Assembly (NCBI RefSeq): GCF_035594125.1
Contig: NC_087190.1
Location: forward strand, 5,848,001 to 5,912,000
Length of the DNA: 64,000 bases
DNA from: Scylla paramamosain
Lineage: Eukaryota > Arthropoda > Malacostraca > Decapoda > Portunidae
Direction: 5' to 3'
The notes under the pieces are model-generated. The model had not been told where the DNA came from, searched no databases, and worked only from the letters and a program-made list of their open reading frames with translations. Position 1 is the stretch's first letter; every line of letters starts with the position of its first letter. Shown here piece by piece: positions 1 to 11,483 of this stretch. Position numbers and translations under genes: made by a program.

Positions 1-1499
1 CAACATCTACCTTTCCTTCTTGCTGGAAGTTTGCCTACATTCAACCTGTTCCTAAAAAGGGTGACCGCTCTAATCCCTCAAACTACCGTCCTATTGCTTT
101 AATTTCCTGCTTATCTAAAGTTTTTTAATCTATCCTCAACAGGAAGATTCTTAAACATCTATCACTTCACAACCTTCTATCTGATCGCCAGTATGGGTTC
201 CGTCAAGGCCGCTCTACTGGTGATCTTCTGGCTTTCCTTACTGAGTCTTGGTCATCCTCTTTTAGAGATTTTGGTGAAACTTTTGCTGTTGCCTTGGACA
301 TATCAAAAGCCTTTGATAGAGTCTGGCACAAAGCTTTGATTTCCAAACTACCCTCCTACGGTTTCTATCCTTCTCTCTGTAACTTCACCTCAAGTTTCCT
401 TTCTGACCGTTCTATTGCTGCTGTGGTAGACGGTCACTGTTCTTCTCCTAAATCTATTAACAGTGGTGTTCCTCAGGGTTCTGTCCTGTCATCCACTCTC
501 TTCTTATTATTCATTAATGATCTTCTAAACCAAACTTCTTGTCCTATCCACTCCTACGCTGATGATACCACCCTGCACTTTCCCACGTCTTTTCATAGAC
601 GTCCAACCCTTCAGGAGGTAAACATTTCGCGCAGGGAAGCCACAGAACGCCTGACTTCTGATCTTTCTAAAATTTCTGATTGGGGCAGAGCAAACTTGGT
701 ATTGTTCAATGCCTCAAAAACTCAATTCCTCCATCTATCAACTCGACACAACCTTCCAGACAACTATCCCCTCTTCTTCAATGACACTCAACTGTCCCCC
801 TCTTCTACACTGAACATCCTCGGTCTGTCCTTTACTTATAATCTGAACTGGAAACTTCACATCTCATCTCTAGCTAAAACAGCTTCTATGAAGTTAGGTG
901 TTCTGGGGTGTCTCCGCCAGTTTTTCTCACCCTCCCAGCTGCTAACTCTGTACAAGGGCCTTAGCCGTCCATGTATGGAGTATGCTTCACATGTCTGGGG
1001 GGGTTCCACTCATACTGCTCTTCTAGACAGGGTGGAATCAAAAGCTTTTCGTCTCATCAACTCCTCTCCTCTAACTGACTGTCTTCAGCCTCTCTCTCAC
1101 CGCTGCAATGTTGCATATCTAGCTGTCTTCTACCGCTGTTTTCATGCTAACTGCTCTTCTGATCTTGCTAACTGCATGCCTCCCCTCCTTCCGCGGCTTC
1201 GCTGCACAAGACTTTCTTCTTTCTCTCACCCCTATTCTGTCCACCTCTCTAATGCAAGAGTTAACCAGTATTCTCAATCATTCATCCCTTTCTCTGGTAA
1301 ACTCTGGAACTCCCTGCCTGCTTCTGTATTTCCACCTTCCTATGACTTGGATTCCTTCAAGAGGGAGGTTTCAAGACACTTATCCACCAATTTTTGACCA
1401 CTGCTTTGACCCTTTTATGGGACTGGCATTTCAGTGGGCATTTTTTTTTATTAGATTTTTGTTGCCCTTGGCCAGTATCCTTCCTACATAAAAAAAAAA
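1..1499 (+). mobile_element. LINE-A copy A1, 5' part outside window
   Basis: This is the 3' half of an endonuclease-reverse transcriptase non-LTR retrotransposon. The visible part starts in the RT finger region, runs through the RT and C-terminal domain, then a short 3' UTR and a poly(A) run at about 1491-1509. The same sequence recurs many times in the window, which is the main evidence that it is mobile. The protein resembles the Jockey/CR1 group; I cannot assign the clade. There is a stop codon at 126-128 inside RT motif 1 (SKVF then stop), shared with most other copies. Confidence 0.93.
129..1397 (+). CDS. LINE-A reverse transcriptase ORF (copy A1)
   Basis: The frame is open for about 420 codons after the stop at 126-128. 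It encodes an RNA-dependent DNA polymerase that would copy the element RNA at a nicked chromosomal target. Visible motifs in order are the first catalytic Asp block ([11 protein letters not shown]), GVPQGSVLS, the active site YADD, then a thumb and C-terminal region ending in [10 protein letters not shown]. No start codon is evident close to the frame opening, so this is the RT part of a longer ancestral ORF that a nonsense codon now divides. The region from YADD to the C-terminus shows no further break. A protein made from this frame alone would lack the RT motif 1 fingers, so independent activity is doubtful. The 3' UTR after it carries the family tail (TTGGCCAGT then CCTACATAAA). Confidence 0.88.
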   Translation, partial: SILNRKILKHLSLHNLLSDRQYGFRQGRSTGDLLAFLTESWSSSFRDFGETFAVALDISKAFDRVWHKALISKLPSYGFYPSLCNFTSSFLSDRSIAAVVDGHCSSPKSINSGVPQGSVLSSTLFLLFINDLLNQTSCPIHSYADDTTLHFPTSFHRRPTLQEVNISRREATERLTSDLSKISDWGRANLVLFNASKTQFLHLSTRHNLPDNYPLFFNDTQLSPSSTLNILGLSFTYNLNWKLHISSLAKTASMKLGVLGCLRQFFSPSQLLTLYKGLSRPCMEYASHVWGGSTHTALLDRVESKAFRLINSSPLTDCLQPLSHRCNVAYLAVFYRCFHANCSSDLANCMPPLLPRLRCTRLSSFSHPYSVHLSNARVNQYSQSFIPFSGKLWNSLPASVFPPSYDLDSFKREVSRHLSTNF

Positions 1500-2640
1500 A
1501 AAAAAAAAACGTTCGGCAGGGCCGCAGGCCGGGCAAATCCCAGAAAGGACAAAGACTAAATGCTCAATTCAAACTGGTCAGACCATTGTCACCTTGTAAC
1601 TTGATACAGGGCTTATTAATATGGGTTACAAGGTTCACTTTTCATTCATGCACCCTTTTTAACAACTGTCGTAACGCCAGGTCACAATGAGGTCGCCAGT
1701 TTGTTTCATCCACCTACAGACAAGGGAAATAGTCTAACAATTAACTCTCTCAGCTGTGAAAGGATCGACAACCACGTCTAGGGAGAAACAATTATAATGA
1801 GCAATATTACATATATAGTTGAGGTATAATATCCCCTTGGTGGAATACTGTTATAATGATCTCTTAATGTCGCGCTGCGCTGCTGAATACGTTGCGAACC
1901 GAGAAGAAAGGGTAGGAGGCGGAGGCCCACCCAGGCGAGCTGTTCCTGCAACACACAACTTACACGTTAACTTTTCACAAAATAAAGCGAAACACAGCAT
2001 ATGTGTATAGAGTATTTTCGACTTACAATTACTTGAACAATCATATCCTGAAGTATGTACCTTAACTCGCAGGACACTTGTATACTACTGTACTTGCACT
2101 TGATGTGAATAACGAACGAATGTCAGTAAACGGGTAATGATCTAGAGACATTTTGGGTCCCATGTGGTCTGGGTAACAACTATCTCGAGTACCAAACATT
2201 CTGAGGACTATTTGGTCTTAGGCTGATCTGTTTTGAGGATCATCTGATCTGAGGCCTACAAGTATATGACATATCATCTGCCTCGGTACCAAATGAGTGT
2301 AAACCGGATTACTTACCCTGAAGATTATTTCACCCTTATTATATCCCTTGCTACCATTTGAAGATTTTTTTTTATCATATATCCTCTTGACCCACGCCCC
2401 TCTAAATGCTTTCCAGACCATAGTTTTGGCAACAGCTTTTTGCTGAACTGAATCAATTTCTAATTTTCGCTTTCACAACAAAAACCTACTTGAACATTAT
2501 CATCCTGGAAACTTCGTTGGAGTGTGAGATCATCACTCCTTTGCGTGGTCCTGTTGTGCCAGAAGAGAAGGGCATTCGTGCCACAGCACTGGCCGGATGT
2601 AGACCATCAAGCTGAGGAAAGATCAAGTTGATTATTAAGG
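1500..2640. other. no gene recognised; one short repeat copy
   Basis: After the LINE-A1 poly(A) tail, about 1515-1590 carries one copy of a 75-bp interspersed repeat that also occurs at 7475-7545 and 8308-8385. The rest is unique-looking intergenic or intronic DNA with only short open frames that have no recognisable domain. Confidence 0.5.
1515..1590 (+). repeat. 75-bp interspersed repeat, copy 1
   Basis: It shares the core AATCC(C)CAGAAAG...CTAAA.GCT.AATTCAAA.TGGTCAGACCAT with 8308-8385 and, reversed, with 7475-7545, at roughly 80 percent by eye. It does not look coding. It could be a SINE tail or a MITE part; family unknown. Confidence 0.5.
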
Positions 2641-2692
2641 ATTCCTGCTTAGTGGTTCAGGTGGAATAATATTAATGAAAACAATCTGAGTT

Positions 2693-2804
<112 letters not shown>

Positions 2805-3326
2805 GTTATCTTCAGCGAGATAATGTAATATAAAATGAAGAAAGTAGTAAGAATGAATGAGAAAAGAACAATGAACGGAGAAAGAGAAAGAGAAAGAGAG
2901 ATGAGAAGAGAGATAGCCCAAGGATGAGACTTAGACGAGTCCTGGACCTGTAACCTGAAGCTCTTAAGATAATATCCACGCAGTTACTCATATTCCCCAC
3001 ATACTTACTTTATAACACACATACATGCATACATAACACATACCTTACTTCCCATTACTTACTTATCCATACTTGCTTATCCATTCAATTTGAGTCTCGC
3101 CCAGTATTTAGTAGAAGAGTTGCTCTTGACAATAATAATTATTCATCGAGCCCCTCCAGTTTGATCATTAGAATTTTCAGAAGTAAAGTGTTCAGTTCGC
3201 GTGCAGGGAGCAGAGTGTGGGCGGGTATACGTATATATGTGTACTCGTAATGTAAATTTGACCCAGTTCAGTGTGAGGACACCTAGTCCCACAACATAGC
3301 GTTGGTGGCTTCTCCCAGACCGAAAG

Positions 3327-4287
3327 TATGTCTGAAGAGATGAAATTCAAGTTGGAAATGAGAAGAATGGAGGTGGAGGAGGCTAGAGAGAAAAAGGAAA
3401 GAGAATTAAGAAGGCTCCAGTTGGAAGCTCAAGCCGATTGAAGGAGATTTGATGACTGAGGAGGCTAGAGAAGCCAGGAGGCTTGAAGTCGAGAGGGAAG
3501 CTAAGAGACTTCAGGTTGAGGAGAAGGCCAGATTACTTGAGGAGGAAAAGGAGACGAAGATGTATGAGAGGGAGGACACTGAAAAAAATAGAATATTTGG
3601 GTTGGAAAAGAGTCGAATAGAAGTTAATACACCTCATGGCTTGAGGAGAGAAGGAGTTAAGGAGGATACAGTAGAAAGCCAGATGGTGAGGAGCTTGAAG
3701 TTGATTCTTGAGTTCGATGGAAAGAAGGTAACGGAGTAGTTTAGGAGATTTGAGAAGAAAGCTTTAGAATTTTATTGGCCATAGGATAGGTGGGTTGGCC
3801 TGGTGGCTAATATGTTGAAGGGTAAGGCCTTGGAAGTTTATGATAGAATGTCAGTAGAGGATTTGGAAGATTTTGACGAGTTTAAGGCTGACATCCTGAG
3901 AGTGTATGAGGTGCGGCCGGAGGCGTATAGGCTACAGTTCCGCGGAGGAAATAAGGGGCATAGTGACTCCTATTTAGTGTGCACTCGCTTCCTGGAGGAG
4001 ACGTTCGAGAAAAGGATTGCTAGCGAGCAATGAGCTAAAGGAATTCATGGTAATGGACCAGTTTAATAATGTGGCCGAGAAGGAATTAGTGCCGTTGCTC
4101 CGTGAGAAAAGATTTAAAAGCCTTAAGGAGGCGGCTACGTGGACAGATGACCACGTGTTGGCGCACCGGCCTGTGCCATGGTGGGGCTATTGATGTGTCT
4201 GGTGGCGCGGCCGGCGCCAGTTTGTCTAGGAGTCCACGTTATAGTAGTGGACTCCCAGTAATAAGTCGGGGCGAGTCAGCCCTGTAG
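3327..4287 (+). pseudogene. gag-like polyprotein, N-terminal and core (broken)
   Basis: The first ATG at 3327 opens a highly charged Glu/Lys/Arg helix predicted to form a coiled coil, interrupted by a stop near 3438. From about 3685 the sequence reads like the gag core of crustacean and fish Gypsy-type elements: LILEFDGKKVTE, then FRRFEKKALE, MLKGKALEVYDRMS and EVRPEAYRLQFR. That core resembles a SCAN domain and would assemble the particle. Stops at about 3738 and 4031 and a frameshift separate the pieces. Assignment rests on motif order and family resemblance recalled from memory. It is adjacent to the CCHC knuckle in the next block, which supports gag. Confidence 0.55.
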
Positions 4288-4326
4288 GTAATAAGTCTCC
4301 AACCAGCTCACGATGTAGACGGAAGC

Positions 4327-4680
4327 ATGCAACACAGCACTCCCAGGTATACTGCGCAGCCCATGTGTTGTTATTGTAGAAGTACGAAACACTTCAAATT
4401 TAATTGTCCCAAATTGATAACCGCTACAGCTTCCAAGACGCCCCAGAAGCCAGTGGTCTTGATTTTGTGTGTGTGTTTAGTCGTGAGGGTGGAAAGGCCG
4501 TTCTGGTCGCCCCCTCATCTGTTGTTACCTTACCGTCCCCCATTGAGATCTGAGTTGGAATGGTGCCGCCCTTTCTTGAATTGGGGCACTGTTGAAATTG
4601 ATGGGGTTGAATACCCCATTACAGTTTTGAGAGACACAGCGGCACAGCAGTCGCTGTGCCGGAATATGATTGGGAGGTGA
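4327..4680 (+). pseudogene. nucleocapsid CCHC knuckle and retropepsin start
   Basis: An open frame of 117 residues begins at ATG 4327. It holds a perfect zinc knuckle of spacing C-x2-C-x4-H-x4-C near residues 13-27, which binds RNA in retroelement nucleocapsids. About 75 residues later comes a retropepsin-like strand ending in LRDTAAQQS. In active aspartic proteases the triad is DTG or DSG; here it reads DTA, so the catalytic turn is altered. The frame ends at 4678-4680, and protease-like sequence continues at about 4700-4960 in another frame (PVSDVDFLLRNDLAGG). This is the gag-pol boundary of the LTR element. Confidence 0.6.
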
Positions 4681-4837
4681 GTTGCTTCCGGTCAGCCTGT
4701 GCGAAGCCGGGGAATTGGAAGAGTGGAGAGCTTTACCACGGCCACTAGCGGGCTGTCATGCCCGCTAGTGACCGCGAAGGCGTGGGTGGCATTAGCGGAG
4801 GACCTGCCAGTGTCTGATGTTGATTTCCTTCTGAGGA

Positions 4838-5611
4838 ATGACCTGGCAGGTGGAAGAATCTGGCTGCATCTCCTGTACGCGGACGCCGACCCGGATGTGG
4901 AGGTTGCTGAGAGTGCTGATTCAGTTGTTCCTGTTGGTAGTCGCCCTAAGGCGAGGTGAGCACCTCGGCGTCTGGTGCCCCACGGGATCTGTGACTGCAA
5001 TAAGGCAGCGCCACCACAAAAGGAGCGCAGTGTTTGTGTTGATATTGCAATGGGGGGCAGAGTGGCCAGAGGACTGTCCCGCTGCTGGCAAGGGTTTTGA
5101 CGAGCCAGAGTTAGATTCGTCTCTAAGTCAGTGTGCAGTAGTTGATTACAAAATAGCAGAGCCACCGCAAAAAACACCTGATTTTGGTGAGAGTGTTGCC
5201 AAGGGTGAATCTGTAGTGATGAGTTTGGATTGTTTGTTTGACGGCTTGCCTCACCCTGTGAAGCCTCTCAGAGGTGGCACTCAGGCGGAGTTGTCACCTG
5301 GTGTTGAGGCTGTGGACGTCGGTACTCAGTCTGGGTCCCAGCAAGTTGTGTTTGGTGTGTCATTGGGCGCTGCCGAGGGCGGGGAGGTGGGAGTTTCTTC
5401 CACTGCAGGGAGTACCGAAAGCAGAGAGCAGGCTGCTCCCCTTCCGGGACCAGACACGGAGGGTGTTTGCTTACGTGGCGAGCCACCGTTGCTGGCACCT
5501 GCTGCGACAGCTATCAGTGTAGTTAAGGAGGGTTCTGACCCTTGTGTGTGTGCTGCTCCACTGTGTGCCAAGGCAGGAGTGAATGGCAAGGAAGTATTTA
5601 CAATACTGTAA
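4838..5611 (+). pseudogene. pol linker region after protease, function unclear
   Basis: A 257-residue open frame with acidic, Gly/Val-rich low-complexity sequence. I recognise no reverse transcriptase motif such as a YxDD box in it. Its position after the protease and before integrase-like sequence suggests the spacer between protease and RT seen in some Gypsy-type pol genes, now joined directly to integrase by a deletion. The first part overlaps the protease tail in another frame, so its start is arbitrary. Confidence 0.35.
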
Positions 5612-5638
5612 ATAGCCGGCGGAGAGGAGGACAGAGGT

Positions 5639-5854
5639 TTGGAGCTCCACTTTGATGTGCCATCCGCAATTAATGAGGCACTGGTGCTAGAAGCACGTAG
5701 CGGTCTGGTGTTTAGCCGTTTTGGAGTCAGGTCGACTCAGGAGCGTTTGGTGCAGTTTTGGTGGTCCGGTGTGACCACGTTTGTTGGGCGTAACCGCGCG
5801 GGTCAGGCTGTTAAGCCTGTTGTCCGAGGCCTCTATCAGTCGTGTTTCCTCTAG
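5639..5854 (+). pseudogene. integrase zinc-binding-like fragment
   Basis: The stretch around FSRFGVRSTQERLVQFWWSG resembles the H2C2 region of retroelement integrases (consensus H-x-G-x-x-K-T-x-x-x-[LI] followed by FWWPGM). The histidines and the later Cys pair are missing or altered, so zinc binding is unlikely. It follows the pol linker in the expected order. Moderate to low confidence because only this motif is visible. Confidence 0.42.
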
Positions 5855-6594
5855 TGTAGGGGTGATTAATGATTCCTCCTTCCGGGGCGAATTGTGATAT
5901 TTTTGACGCGAGCGTTACAGTGCCGCGTCGGGAGGCAGCGCTGTGTAAGGTTGCTGCTCAGGAGGCACCTTCAGTGTTTTTGAGGGTTGCCTGTGGCCGA
6001 GCTGTTGTTTATGACTGTCAGGTGCTGGGCCCGAGATATGTAGTATGTGTTGATGGATGTCGGCATCGACGGGCCGGCGGGAGGAATGAGGCGTAATAGT
6101 GTTGTGCCTGACAGTAAGACACAGGCTTGGTGGTGTGACACCCAGGAAGAAGTATATTGTTTAGTCGACAGCGGCACAAGAGCGCCTCTGAATTTTGCCA
6201 TGAAATTGGCATTTTCATTTTGTCAGTTTTATGGGTGTGGCACGAAGGCTCCACGGAGCCAGGAGTGGGCAAGTGGGAGTAATGATGTGGTCAGTGCGGG
6301 CCCGAGTGAAAGTATTTTTTGGCCGGGATGTATTTTGACTGGCCTTGCTGTGATGTTGCACCAGGACACTACAGTCCCTGGTTGACTCATTGTGTGTTGC
6401 AAAGAAGAAGGGATGTCAGTATTACATGATGACTCTGAAGCTTGTACCGTGTGGAGAAAATACAGATGGAGCAAAGTGTATGAAGTGAGGAGGAGAGGTG
6501 AGAGTAGATGTAGAAGTAGAGAAGGCAGAGAACAGAGATGACGACGGAGACGGAGGAGTGACCAGAGTCACAGAGTTGGCGCAGCCGTAGTTGC

Positions 6595-6745
6595 TGGACA
6601 AAAGAGATGAATAAAATACCCTGCGGAAGTAAAACTGCACGCCAAAGTAGCCGTGAAGACCTGGTATAGTACCAGAGACGGGTCTGGGAAGAGTAAGAAG
6701 AGGAGAAAGAAGAAGCGGCATTTCAAGTTGAAGGGCGCCTCCTTT
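6595..6745 (+). pseudogene. integrase C-terminal-like remnant
   Basis: Read in frame around 6620-6690, the text resembles the GDLVWY box at the integrase C-terminus (EDLV, stop, YQRRVWEE), with Trp changed to a stop. It would mark the 3' end of pol. The assignment is inferred from order and one motif only. Confidence 0.3.
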
Positions 6746-6978
6746 GGGTTAAGTGTTTTTTAAATTATTTCCCTTGTCTGTAGGTCGGTAAAACAGACTG
6801 CCGACCTCAATTAGTGTAACCTGGTTTTACGACCGTTATGGAAAGGGTGCAGGAGTCACAAGGGACCCTGTACATACACCTGTCTTTGAGCCCTGCACTG
6901 AGTCCACGCAGGAGGTGGTTCAGGAAAGCTAGTCCAGATGTGGCAGCTTTGGGAAGTCAGCTTTGGGAATTGTGGTCC

Positions 6979-7139
<161 letters not shown>

Positions 7140-7349
7140 GCACTTGTGTTGCCATTTTATAATTGTGAATGTGCAATGAACGTCGTGGAAGAGCACCTAT
7201 TAAAGAAATGTTTCGTTAGAGGACAGAAATCACAAACAAAAAAAAGCAACAATATAGATTTTTTTTTTTTATAAGAGGCACTGGCTCGGAGCAACAGATA
7301 ACACTCACACGAAAAAAAAGAGTGCCAACCCTTAAATTTGAAAAGGTTC

Positions 7350-7425
7350 ATCCAAAATTGGAGGATAATTGTCTTGAAACCTCCCTCTTGAAAGACTTCA
7401 GGTCATAAAAAGGATGAAATAAAAA
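7350..7425 (-). mobile_element. LINE-A fragment A2 (3' end of ORF)
   Basis: Short diverged match to the extreme C-terminus of the LINE-A ORF, recognisable by CTTGAAACCTCCCTCTTGAA and the following phrase that encodes SFKREVS on the minus strand. Confidence 0.7.
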
Positions 7426-7474
7426 AAGCAGACATTATATCAGAAAAAAAAATATTGAATGATTGGGAATGCTA

Positions 7475-7545
7475 TCTTCTGACCATTTTGAATTGAACGT
7501 TTAGGCGTTGTCTTTGAGGATTCCCCGGCCTGCAGTGTTGCCACA
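7475..7545 (-). repeat. 75-bp interspersed repeat, copy 3 (inverted)
   Basis: The reverse complement matches the copies at 1515-1590 and 8308-8385 (GGGGAATCC... CAACGCCTAAACG ... AATTCAAAATGGTCAGA). Confidence 0.5.
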
Positions 7546-8110
7546 CTTATACCAAGACATACCTCATGTCAGATATTTCCTACCTCAAAATTAAGTGGTG
7601 TTGTAGTATATATACACTGTGATGCTCTAAAATAGACAAGTTAGTGTAATATTTTTTTTTTTTATGATACTTGCATTTTATTTATTTATTTAATTTTTTT
7701 TTGCAAACGCCACGATATTTGGCAACGTTTCCTCCAGGCGTTGTCACGTCTCCATGGATGACCGAGTGAGGTCACATGATCAGAGTGAGCGTGTTAATCG
7801 ATGGTCACTTCCTCTCGCCCCGCCAGCCAGGATGGAAGCTACCTTCCACATTCTCTCTCTTGTTACCTCCACAGCTGAGAAAAAGAGCTTACTTATTCAG
7901 TAAATAAGCATTTTTTGGAAGAAAAAGCTAATAGCGGGTCATTACATGACCCCTCAAGAACTGTTGCCTTAACAGCTAAAACCACCAACGTTCCTTGACT
8001 GTTACCTCGATGGTGGTGTGGAAAAAAGTCTTAACTAAAGAATAAAAATATAACATCATAGTTTAAGGGAAATATCATGTCTTAAAGGAAACCTATCACA
8101 TTTAAACGAA
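7546..8110. other. AT-rich non-coding DNA
   Basis: Poly(T)- and TTTA-rich stretch with no domain, splice pattern or repeat family that I recognise. Confidence 0.4.
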
Positions 8111-8117
8111 ATAAACA

Positions 8118-8120
<3 letters not shown>

Positions 8121-8201
<81 letters not shown>
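8121..8201. repeat. (GA)n microsatellite
   Basis: Pure GA tract of about 80 bp. A shorter GAGAGAGA piece follows at about 8229. Confidence 0.97.
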
Positions 8202-8205
<4 letters not shown>

Positions 8206-8307
8206 CAGTTTTGACTGACTGACAGGCAGAGAGAGAGAGAGGTGGTGTGGGGAGAGTGAAGTTATTAGCGACACATAAGCTCTAATCTGATAATTGCCCA
8301 GTACAAG

Positions 8308-8385
8308 GTCTGGCGGCGTCACAAGCTGGAGAATCCCCAGAAAGCACAACGCCTAAACGCTGAATTCAAAATGGTCAGACCATAG
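8308..8385 (+). repeat. 75-bp interspersed repeat, copy 2
   Basis: Matches 1515-1590 in the same orientation and 7475-7545 reversed. It abuts decayed LINE-A3 sequence on its right. Confidence 0.5.
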
Positions 8386-8394
8386 TTAACCTTT

Positions 8395-9010
8395 GCATGA
8401 GAGAGATGGACAGAATGGGAGTGACCGTAGGACATCTTGCGCGACTAGGTCACGAGAGGATGGGAGGCATGCAGCTGGAAATGTGAGAAGAGCAGTTAGT
8501 GTGAAAGTTAGTGTAGAAGATAGCAAGATATGCAATATTGCGGCGATGAGAGAGGCAGAAGACAGTCACTTATAGAAGAGGAGTTGATAAGAGGAAAAGC
8601 TTTTGATTCCAACCTGTCTAGAAGATAGGTATGAGTGGGCACCCCCTAAACATGTGAAGTGTGCTCCATATATGGCCAGATAAAGCTCCTCTACAAAATT
8701 ATCAGATAAGGGGATGAAAAAAAAAAAAATGGTGGAGACGACTCAGAAAGGCTAATTTCATAAAAGCTTTGACCAGACATGGAGTTGTGATGTTTCTAGT
8801 TTAGATTACTAGCAAAGGACAGAATTATAGTGTTCAGTTTAGAATGGGGGACAGTTGAGTGTCATTGAAGAGGGAATAGTTACTGGGAAAGCTGTGTCGA
8901 GGTGATTGATGGAAGAACTGAGTTTTTGGAGCATTGAACAACAAAACATTTGTCCTAAGCCAGAAATTATAGAGAGCTCGGAAGTCAGGCGTTCTCTGAC
9001 TTCCTTGAGT
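8395..9010 (-). mobile_element. LINE-A fragment A3 (diverged RT C-terminus)
   Basis: On the minus strand this covers the stretch from just after the YADD region to the C-terminal domain, with many substitutions, small deletions and stops relative to A4 beside it. It is clearly older than A4, which starts about 50 bp further right. No usable frame remains. Confidence 0.8.
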
Positions 9011-9160
9011 GATTTTTTTTTATCTATTTATTTATTTATTTTTTTATTTATGACGGCTTTTTTTTTTTAATGTAGGAAGGATACTGGCCAAGGGCAACAA
9101 AAATCTAATAAAAAAAATGCCCACTGAAATGCCAGTCCCATAAAAGGGTCAAAGCAGTGG

Positions 9161-10259
9161 TCAAAAATTGGTGGATAAGTGTCTTGAAACCTCTCTCTTG
9201 AAGGAATTCAAGTCGTAGGAAGGTGTAAATACAGAAGCAGGCAGGGAGTTCCAGAGTTTACCAGAGAAAGGGATGAATGATTGAGAATACTGGTTAACTC
9301 TTGCGTTAGAGAGGTGGACAGAATAGGGGTGAGAGAAAGAAGAAAGTCTTGTGCAGCGAGGCCGCGGAAGGAGGGGAGGCATGCAGTTAGCAAGATTAGA
9401 AGAACAGTTAGCATGAAAATAACGGTAGAAGACAACTAGATATGCAACATTGCGGCGGTGAGAGAGAGGCTGAAGACAGTCAGTTAGAGGAGAGGAGTTG
9501 ATGAGACGAAAAGCTTTTGATTCCACCCTGTCTAGAAGAGCAGTATGAGTGGAACCCCCCCAGACATGTGAAGCATACTCCATACATGGACGGATAAGGC
9601 CCTTGTACAGAGTTAGCAGCTGGGGGGGTGAGAAAAACTGGCGGAGACGTCTCAGAACACCTAACTTCATAGAAGCTGTTTTAGCTAGAGATGAGATGTG
9701 AAGTTTCCAGTTCAGATTATAAGTAAAGGACAGACCGAGGATGTTCAGTGTAGAAGAGGGGGACAGTTGAGTGTCATTGAAGAAGAGGGGATAGTTGTCT
9801 GGAAGGTTGTGTCGAGTTGATAGATGGAGGAATTGAGTTTTTGAGGCATTGAACAATACCAAGTCTGCCCCAATCAAAAATTTTAGAAAGATCAGAAGTC
9901 AGGCGTTCTGTGGCTTCCCTGCGTGATATGTTTACCTCCTGAAGGGTTGGACGTCTATGAAAAGACGTGGAAAAGTGCAGGGTGGTATCATCAGCGTAGG
10001 AGTGGATAGGACAAGAAGTTTGGTTTAGAAGATCATTAATGAATAATAAGAACAGAGTGGGTGACAGAACAGAACCCTGAGGAACACCACTGTTAATAGA
10101 TTTAGGAGAAGAACAGTGACCGTCTACCACAGCAGCAATAGAACGGTCAGAAAGGAAACTTGAGATTAAGTTACAGAGAGAAGGATAGAAACCGTAGGAG
10201 AGTAGTTTGGAAATCAAAGCTTTGTGCCAGACTCTATCAAAGGCTTTTGATATGTCCAA
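9161..10259 (-). pseudogene. LINE-A4 reverse transcriptase, one frameshift
   Basis: Two overlapping frames together cover the RT: 10259 down to about 9870 holds the first catalytic Asp block, [10 protein letters not shown] and YADD. Then 9877 to 9161 holds the rest to [10 protein letters not shown]. They are separated by a 5-bp loss compared with A8 around the GRANLVLF codons. Otherwise the sequence is nearly identical to A1 and A8, so the break is young. The protein would be truncated soon after YADD and is presumed inactive. Confidence 0.85.
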
Positions 10260-10424
10260 GGCAACAGCAAAAGTTTCACCAAAATCTCTAAAAGAGGATG
10301 ACCAAGACTCAGTAAGGAAAGCCAGAAGATCACCAGTAGAGCGGCCTTGACGGAACCCATACTGGCGATCAGATAGAAGGTTGTGAAGTGATAGATGTTT
10401 AAGAATCTTCCTGTTGAGGATAGA

Positions 10425-11483
10425 TTAAAAAACTTTAGATAAGCAGGAAATTAAAGCAATAGGACGGTAGTTTGAGGGATTAGAGCGGTCACCCTTTTTA
10501 GGAACAGGTTGAATGTAGGCAAACTTCCAGCAAGAAGGAAAGGTAGATTTTGACAGACAGAGCTGAAAGAGTTTGACTAGGCAAGGTGCAAGCACGGAGG
10601 CACAGTTTCGGAGAACAATAGGAGGGGCCCCATCAGGTCCATAAGCCTTCCGAGGGTTTAGGCCAGCGAGGGCATGGAAAACATCATTGCGAAGAATTTT
10701 AATAGGTGGCATGAAGTAGTCAGAGGGTGGAGGAGAGGGAGGAACAAGCCCAGAATCGTCCAAGGTAGAGTTTTTAGCAAAGGTTTGAGCAAAGAGTTCA
10801 GCTTTAGAAATAGATGTGATAGCAGTGGTGCCATCTCGTTGAAGTAGAGGAGGGAAAGAAGAAGAAGCAAAGTTATTGGAGATATTTTTGGCTAGATGCC
10901 AGAAATCACGAGGGGAGTTAGATCTTGAAAGGTTTTGACATTTTCTGTTAATGAAGGAGTTTTTGGCTAGTTGGAGAACAGACTTGGCATGGTTCCGGGC
11001 AGAAATATAAAGTGCATGAGATTCTGGTGATGGAAGGCTTAAGTACCTTTTGTGGGCCACCTCTCTATCATGTATAGCACGAGAACAAGCTGTGTTAAAC
11101 CAAGGTTGAGAAGGTTTAGGACGAGAAAAAGAGTGAGGAATGTACGCCTCCATGCCAGACACTATCACCTCTGTTATGCGCTCAGCACACAAAGACGGGT
11201 CTCTGACACGGAAGCAGTAGTCATTCCAAGGAAAATCAGCAAAATACCTCCTCAGGTCCCCCCAACTAGCAGAGGCAAAACGCCAGAGGCACCTTCGCTT
11301 AGGGGGATCCTGAAGAGGGATTGGAGTGATAGGGCAAGATAAAGATATGAGATTGTGATCGGAGGAGCCCAACGGAGAAGAAAGGGTGACAGCATAAGCA
11401 GAATGATTAGAGGTCAGGAAAAGGTCAAGAATGTTGGGCGTATCTCCAAGACGGTCAGGAATACGAGTAGGGTGTTGCACCAA
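10425..11483 (-). CDS. LINE-A4 endonuclease C-terminus and linker ORF
   Basis: A 352-codon open frame. It starts in the last third of the APE-type endonuclease (SSDHNLI, the terminal catalytic His block, near residue 40) and runs through the long linker ([52 protein letters not shown]). It enters the RT at [13 protein letters not shown] and [21 protein letters not shown], and stops at the conserved nonsense codon after SKVF. The upstream N-terminus is absent, so the apparent start is not real. Confidence 0.85.
   Translation of the reverse strand: MVQHPTRIPDRLGDTPNILDLFLTSNHSAYAVTLSSPLGSSDHNLISLSCPITPIPLQDPPKRRCLWRFASASWGDLRRYFADFPWNDYCFRVRDPSLCAERITEVIVSGMEAYIPHSFSRPKPSQPWFNTACSRAIHDREVAHKRYLSLPSPESHALYISARNHAKSVLQLAKNSFINRKCQNLSRSNSPRDFWHLAKNISNNFASSSFPPLLQRDGTTAITSISKAELFAQTFAKNSTLDDSGLVPPSPPPSDYFMPPIKILRNDVFHALAGLNPRKAYGPDGAPPIVLRNCASVLAPCLVKLFQLCLSKSTFPSCWKFAYIQPVPKKGDRSNPSNYRPIALISCLSKVF

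Larger units (their letters stand above)
3180..6745 (+). mobile_element. decayed Ty3/Gypsy-like LTR retrotransposon
   Basis: Broken frames in gag-pol order lie on one strand: coiled-coil gag N-terminus, SCAN-like gag core, CCHC knuckle, aspartic protease, then an integrase zinc-domain-like stretch and an integrase C-terminus-like stretch. No convincing RT or RNase H lies between protease and integrase, so the middle of pol seems lost. I could not find a matching pair of long terminal repeats by eye. The sequence ending near 3290 may be the leader next to a 5' LTR. Stops and frameshifts in every domain show it is dead. Confidence 0.62.

Noticed and set aside
1144..1491. Second overlapping frame in LINE-A C-terminal region ([15 protein letters not shown]...)
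   Set aside because: It recurs in every LINE-A copy only because it is an alternative frame of the conserved C-terminal ORF; it has no start context and varies with the main frame.
2990..3300. 5' LTR and primer-binding site of the LTR element
   Set aside because: The sequence looks like a leader, but I could not find a second copy downstream or a convincing tRNA complement.
11052..11342. Antisense frame across the LINE-A linker ([14 protein letters not shown]...)
   Set aside because: It is open in several copies but is the antisense of conserved linker codons; no domain or selection evidence of its own.
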